DNA of 64,000 bases from Streptomyces sp. NBC_01116. Lineage in GTDB: Bacteria; Actinomycetota; Actinomycetes; Streptomycetales; Streptomycetaceae. Positions within the stretch are counted from its first letter, which is position 1. Every line of letters begins with the position of its first letter. The notes beneath the pieces were generated by a model. It was not told the origin of the DNA. It saw only the letters and a program-made list of their open reading frames with translations, and ran no database searches. The DNA lies in NCBI RefSeq assembly GCF_041435495.1, contig NZ_CP108644.1:8169501-8233500 (forward strand). Reading direction: 5' to 3'. The translations under genes were made by a program, and so were the position numbers. Positions 60,674-64,000 of this stretch are shown piece after piece.

Positions 60674-62697
60674 TCCAGCGTCCACAGTTGTACGGCACTG
60701 ACCATCTTCGCCGTCGTCACCGCCCCGGCGAGGGTCCGCCCGTCGGGATGGAACGCCAGATCGGAAGTTCCACTGCGGCCGGACGGCACGGTGACCCTCT
60801 GCTTCCGAGTGCGTAGGTCGTAGAGCGCGACCCTGCCGGCGCTGGCATGCCCCCCGCCACCCAGCGCAACCGTACGGCCGTCCGGACTGACAGCGAGGGT
60901 CTGGTTCCCATCGTTGGCCGTGCCGACGCGGGCGATGAGCCTACCTACCGGTACGTCCCACAGAGCCAGTCCGCCGAAAGACCCGGCGAGGGTGCGGCCG
61001 TCGGGGGTGAAGGCGAGTGAGGTCACTCCGAAGGCATCGGTCTCCTTCAGCGGCAACTCCCTCGCCTGCTGCCAGTCGCTGGTACGGAAAAGGGTCACCC
61101 CCCCGTTCAGCTCCACCCCCCAGCCCACGGCGAGGGTCTTTCCATCAGGGCTGAAGGCAAGAGAACGAGCGGCACTCATTCTATTGCCCATGCCGCTGCC
61201 GATCAGCAGGTCTGCCACCTTCTTTTCACTCCGGACATCCCACACCTGCGCCTTACCGATTGCGCCCTGTGCATTGCGCGCCCCGGCCACAAGTCTTCCG
61301 TCGGGGCTGAACGCAACTGCCGTCATGCCCTGCAAACTTTTGCTCTCGCTGGGCGACTTCAATTGTGCGATCGGCTTTCTCGTGTCGCCACGGCTGTCCC
61401 AGACAGTGATGCCGCCGAGGTCGCTGTCAAAATCGGGCAAGACGAATTTGCGGTTGTAGCCGAGAGCTAGCAGTCCACCTCGGCCGAAGGCGACGGCGGT
61501 GGAACCCATGGCGTTCTCGGCAGCCAGATCGCTCAGCCTGCGGTTGGTAGTGGCGTCCCAGACCGTAACTCGGTCCTCCAAGGTGATGGCGAGCCGCTTG
61601 CCGTCCGGGCTGTACGCAATATGGCTGCCGTGCTGAGACTTCCCCAGATCAAGGGTGCTTAAAGGGGTCATCACGAGGCTGCCGGGGGCCTTCGCTCCGC
61701 TCCGCTTCTTGCTTCCGGACGCGTCATCGGAGCCTGACAACAGTACGGTCGCGGTACTTGCGACACCGAGCACACCGGCACCGCCCACGGCGAGGAGCAG
61801 TGCCCGCCGCCGGGACCAGTGCTGCCCAGCCGAGTCTGCCGCCTGCACAGCCAGGGGCGGCGGCAGCCAGCCGACGGCCCTCGCCGCGGACGGGGCAAAC
61901 CGGCGAACCAGTACCTCCGGGCCGGGCCGTCGTTCCGGGTCCTTTGCCAGCGCAGCGGCGAGTGGCGAGCGCAGTGGTTCCGGTACTGCTGTGAGATCTG
62001 GGTCGTCCTCGATGATCGACCGTAGTGTTTCCGTACCCAGCCCATCTCTGAACGGCGCGCGCCCGGTGAGGGCCAGGACCAGCAGTCCGGCCAGCGCGAA
62101 GATGTCCGACTCCGGTCCGGCGTGGTGACCACGAGCCTGCTCAGGAGCGAGAAACCGGCCATCGACCGCGTTCACTGTGCGAGATGGATCGGCGGCGGCA
62201 AACGCGCGGACGGCAGCGAAAGAGGTAAGCCTGGGCCCGTCGGTGGCGAGCAGTACCTTGTGCGGCTGGAGCGCAGTGTGCACCAGCCCCGCGCCGTGCA
62301 GGGCGGCTAGTGCCTCGGCCAGTCCTGCGCCCAACACCCTTACGGAGTCGAACGGAAGGGGACCGGCCGCCCGCACCGCTTCGGCGAGTGAGGCACCAGG
62401 GACGTACTGGGATGCCACCCACGGCCGGTCGGCTGTGGGGTCGGCGGCCACTGTCTCCGGCAACCCTGTCCCCCTGACCCGCCCCAGCACGTCCAACTCC
62501 TGGGCGAGCCGACGCCGGAATGCCTCATCCCCGGCGAGTTGCAGCGCGATCACCTTCACCGCGACCGCGCGGCCGCTGCGGGCCCGCCCCAGAAAGACCG
62601 CTCCCGTGCCCCCTTGCCCCAGCCGTGCTTCCAGCCGGTACGGCCCTGCCTGCCGCGGGTCGTCCGCGCCCAAAGATTGCCCCGTCCCTGAGCTCAT
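60670..62697 (-). CDS. Pseudokinase - membrane helix - WD40 protein
   Basis: A 675-residue protein. Residues 15-270 have the protein-kinase fold: GQGGTGAVF, Lys48 in VAVKVIA and APEQA. The catalytic loop HRDLKPxN is replaced by HTALQPHKV (140-148) and the DFG motif by SFA (159-161), so catalytic Asp and metal-binding Asp are both missing and phosphotransfer is unlikely. One helix follows (RALLLAVGGAGVLGVAST, about 305-325), then an outside region of WD40-like repeats with repeated FSPDGR-type blades (AYSPDGKRLAI, AFSPDGRLVAG, AFTPDGRTLAG, AVSPDGRTVAL). It is probably an allosteric or sensor partner of the active kinase encoded directly after it. AGGAG precedes ATG 62697. Confidence 0.92.
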   Translation of the reverse strand: MSSGTGQSLGADDPRQAGPYRLEARLGQGGTGAVFLGRARSGRAVAVKVIALQLAGDEAFRRRLAQELDVLGRVRGTGLPETVAADPTADRPWVASQYVPGASLAEAVRAAGPLPFDSVRVLGAGLAEALAALHGAGLVHTALQPHKVLLATDGPRLTSFAAVRAFAAADPSRTVNAVDGRFLAPEQARGHHAGPESDIFALAGLLVLALTGRAPFRDGLGTETLRSIIEDDPDLTAVPEPLRSPLAAALAKDPERRPGPEVLVRRFAPSAARAVGWLPPPLAVQAADSAGQHWSRRRALLLAVGGAGVLGVASTATVLLSGSDDASGSKKRSGAKAPGSLVMTPLSTLDLGKSQHGSHIAYSPDGKRLAITLEDRVTVWDATTNRRLSDLAAENAMGSTAVAFGRGGLLALGYNRKFVLPDFDSDLGGITVWDSRGDTRKPIAQLKSPSESKSLQGMTAVAFSPDGRLVAGARNAQGAIGKAQVWDVRSEKKVADLLIGSGMGNRMSAARSLAFSPDGKTLAVGWGVELNGGVTLFRTSDWQQARELPLKETDAFGVTSLAFTPDGRTLAGSFGGLALWDVPVGRLIARVGTANDGNQTLAVSPDGRTVALGGGGHASAGRVALYDLRTRKQRVTVPSGRSGTSDLAFHPDGRTLAGAVTTAKMVSAVQLWTLE

Positions 62698-63058
62698 GTC
62701 TAAGTCTCCTATTCTGCGAACCAGTTGACGTCCCACCATGTGATACCGGATGTCTCCGCGAGGGCGCCCTGTGAACCAACGCCTGGCACGTTACGACCCG
62801 TTACTGCCTGTCCAGGGGCCACACCATCGAATAATCATCACCCGCTCGACGGCTTAACGGCGCGCGGTCCGGGAAAATACGCCGGTGACCGGCATTCTCC
62901 AGTCCGCTGCGGTGCGTTCGGGGACCTGGATCCGACACCTGCCTGCGGAATGCCGCTGTATGGCCAGCAAAAGCGCCGCCGATCCTTGCGTGGGAGTCGG
63001 CTCGGTCATGTCGTTCCCTTCGGTCGGTCGGTAGCCCGTAGGGCCGACAGCCGGTCGC
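62698..63058. other. Intergenic region upstream of the kinase pair
   Basis: About 360 bp with lower coding character than its flanks. No gene is supported; it should contain the promoter of the pseudokinase/kinase operon (minus strand). Near 63028-63048 a short hairpin (GCCC-GTA-GGGC with GTCGG/CCGAC outside) may terminate the small membrane-protein gene. Confidence 0.45.
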
Positions 63059-63283
63059 CTACCACCGGCACGAGGCGATGATCAGGAGCAGGAGAAGTGC
63101 GATGCCGATCAGCGGGAGGCAGCCGCTGGATTGGGGGTTCTTCCGGTTGGTCTCGACGCTGCCGCCCGGAACGAGACGGGGGTGGCGGTCGGCATAGTGG
63201 GCGACCGAGAGGTCCTCGGCCTCGGACTGGGTGGTCCACCGTGTGGAGAAACCACATTCGCCGCACCGGTAGCGGTATGCCAT
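63059..63283 (-). CDS. Small zinc-ribbon-like membrane protein
   Basis: A 74-residue protein. The N-terminus has CGECGFST (CxxC) and a later HYADRH pair, together able to bind zinc, followed by a hydrophilic linker and a C-terminal membrane helix (LIGIALLLLLIIAS). Such tail-anchored mini-proteins occur in many streptomycetes with unknown function. AGGAG precedes the ATG. Confidence 0.8.
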   Translation of the reverse strand: MAYRYRCGECGFSTRWTTQSEAEDLSVAHYADRHPRLVPGGSVETNRKNPQSSGCLPLIGIALLLLLIIASCRW

Positions 63284-63481
63284 GTCGGCTCCTTGACGTG
63301 ACGTGACGGGAAGGATGGGCGGGTGGTGTCACACCGGCCTCGGTGTGGACGGATACGGGCTGGAGGGCCGGCCGACGGGGTCAGTGATGAAAGACCGGCC
63401 CCGCGCGGCCATGGAGGGCGGCGCCCGCTCGTCGGAGGAGCGGCCAGGGCCTGGCCGGCGGACACAGCGAGCCGTGGGAAG

Positions 63482-63512
63482 GGGTGGGGAACGGCCGAAC
63501 CGTTCCCCACCC
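63482..63512. terminator. Terminator of the serine hydrolase gene
   Basis: GGGTGGGGAACGG / CCGTTCCCCACCC, a perfect 13-bp stem with loop CCGAA, 30 bp beyond the serine hydrolase stop codon on its downstream side. Confidence 0.85.
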
Positions 63513-63542
63513 GGTGCCGCTCCGCACGGAGCGGGCGCGCGG

Positions 63543-64000
63543 TCAGGAGCGCTGCGCCGTGTCCTCGCACAGAGCCGTGTCCAGGAGTTCGCGCAGCTGG
63601 CCGACCGGTGGGTTGACCTGGAACAGCGCGTTGGTCACGACGGATGCGTGCCGGCCGTTCTCGGCGACCAGGGTCTTCGACGTGTAGCCAGGCACCCCGC
63701 CGCTGTGGCCCCAGGCCACGATGCCGCAGGACAGCTCGTTCCTGTGGATGCCGAGGCCGGCGCTGACACCGGGTTCGGCCTCCCGCACCTTCTGCATCTC
63801 GGCCAGGCCCGCGGCCGAGACGACCTTGCCCGCGACCAGTGCCTGGTAGAAGGCGGTGACGTCCTTCAGTGTCGAGATCATCGCTCCCGCGCTGCTGAAG
63901 AGGGACGGGTCGTAGGTGAGGGCGGGCGTCCAGAAGTAGAAGCTCCCGACGCGCAACCCGTGATAGCCGTTGACGGCCGGGGTCGGCAGGGCGCGGTCGC
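63543..64000 (-). CDS. Serine hydrolase (class C beta-lactamase/DD-peptidase-like), C-terminal part
   Basis: The frame is open to the right edge, so only the last 151 residues are present. The segment FSSAGAMISTLKDVTAFYQA and the motif WGHSGGVPGY (the HxG third motif of the class C/R61-type active site) identify the family, which includes D-Ala-D-Ala carboxypeptidases and esterases. The catalytic SxxK and YxN motifs lie outside the window. The product is probably secreted. Confidence 0.88.
   Translation of the reverse strand, partial: DRALPTPAVNGYHGLRVGSFYFWTPALTYDPSLFSSAGAMISTLKDVTAFYQALVAGKVVSAAGLAEMQKVREAEPGVSAGLGIHRNELSCGIVAWGHSGGVPGYTSKTLVAENGRHASVVTNALFQVNPPVGQLRELLDTALCEDTAQRS

Noticed and set aside
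62725..63081. 118-codon plus-strand frame upstream of the kinase pair
   Set aside because: No ribosome-binding site, low protein-like character and position over the expected kinase promoter.
1..64000. tRNA, rRNA, riboswitch or CRISPR array
   Set aside because: No tRNA-like cloverleaf, rRNA segment, known riboswitch core or regularly spaced repeats were noticed on either strand.

Overview
The window is high-GC, gene-dense actinobacterial DNA and looks like a Streptomyces chromosome. Evidence: third-codon-position GC bias throughout, frequent GTG/TTG starts, 4-nt stop/start overlaps, sugar ABC operons without their own ATPase, a mycothiol-type nitroreductase remnant, and actinobacterial regulator families (TioE-like MerR, PucR, Ser/Thr kinases). 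No tRNA, rRNA, CRISPR array or complete insertion sequence was seen. Coordinates and starts were derived by eye; family calls rest on motif recognition, not database searches.

1-23.1 kb: a nonribosomal peptide siderophore-type cluster. The tail of one NRPS (epimerisation domain) overlaps a 5,164-residue tetramodular NRPS (C-A-T-E, C-A-T, C-A-T-E, C-A-T, no thioesterase). Two adenylation codes can be read with some assurance (Gly in module 2, Ser in module 3). After a bidirectional terminator come a convergent lipoprotein Fe-siderophore binding protein and, divergent from it across an iron box, an operon of siderophore-interacting flavoprotein, alpha/beta hydrolase and a heterodimeric ABC exporter.

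23.1-40.7 kb: mixed metabolism and regulation. It holds a MITE-like inverted repeat, a nitrobindin-like protein, a DUF4190-type membrane protein and a 25-residue ribosomal protein bL37 gene. Next come a polyol/sugar ABC operon with a zinc dehydrogenase and a DeoR regulator, a Rieske oxygenase, an F420-type oxidoreductase, and an erythromycin-esterase-like enzyme facing a two-domain MerR regulator. AidB-like acyl-CoA dehydrogenase with TetR, a DHFR-like reductase, an ACR3/BASS transporter and an HxlR/MFS pair follow.

40.9-47.5 kb: accessory and decaying DNA. It holds a threonine-synthase-like enzyme, an HNH-like protein, a DUF6357-like protein with a lone PemK/MazF-like toxin and a tiny ORF between them. 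A 173-bp hairpin MITE abuts the stop codon of a MarR gene. Its divergent target, a mycothiol-dependent nitroreductase-like gene, is broken by a small internal inversion. An MFS stump and an acetyltransferase follow.

47.6-64 kb: an acyl-CoA desaturase/reductase pair with a PucR regulator, a thioredoxin fold lacking CxxC, and a two-gene alpha/beta-hydrolase plus caspase-STAND-WD40 unit that is the best candidate for a conflict or cell-death system. Then come a degenerate HATPase-like protein, an intact Ser/Thr kinase overlapping a pseudokinase-WD40 protein, a zinc-binding membrane miniprotein, and the C-terminal part of a serine hydrolase cut by the window edge.
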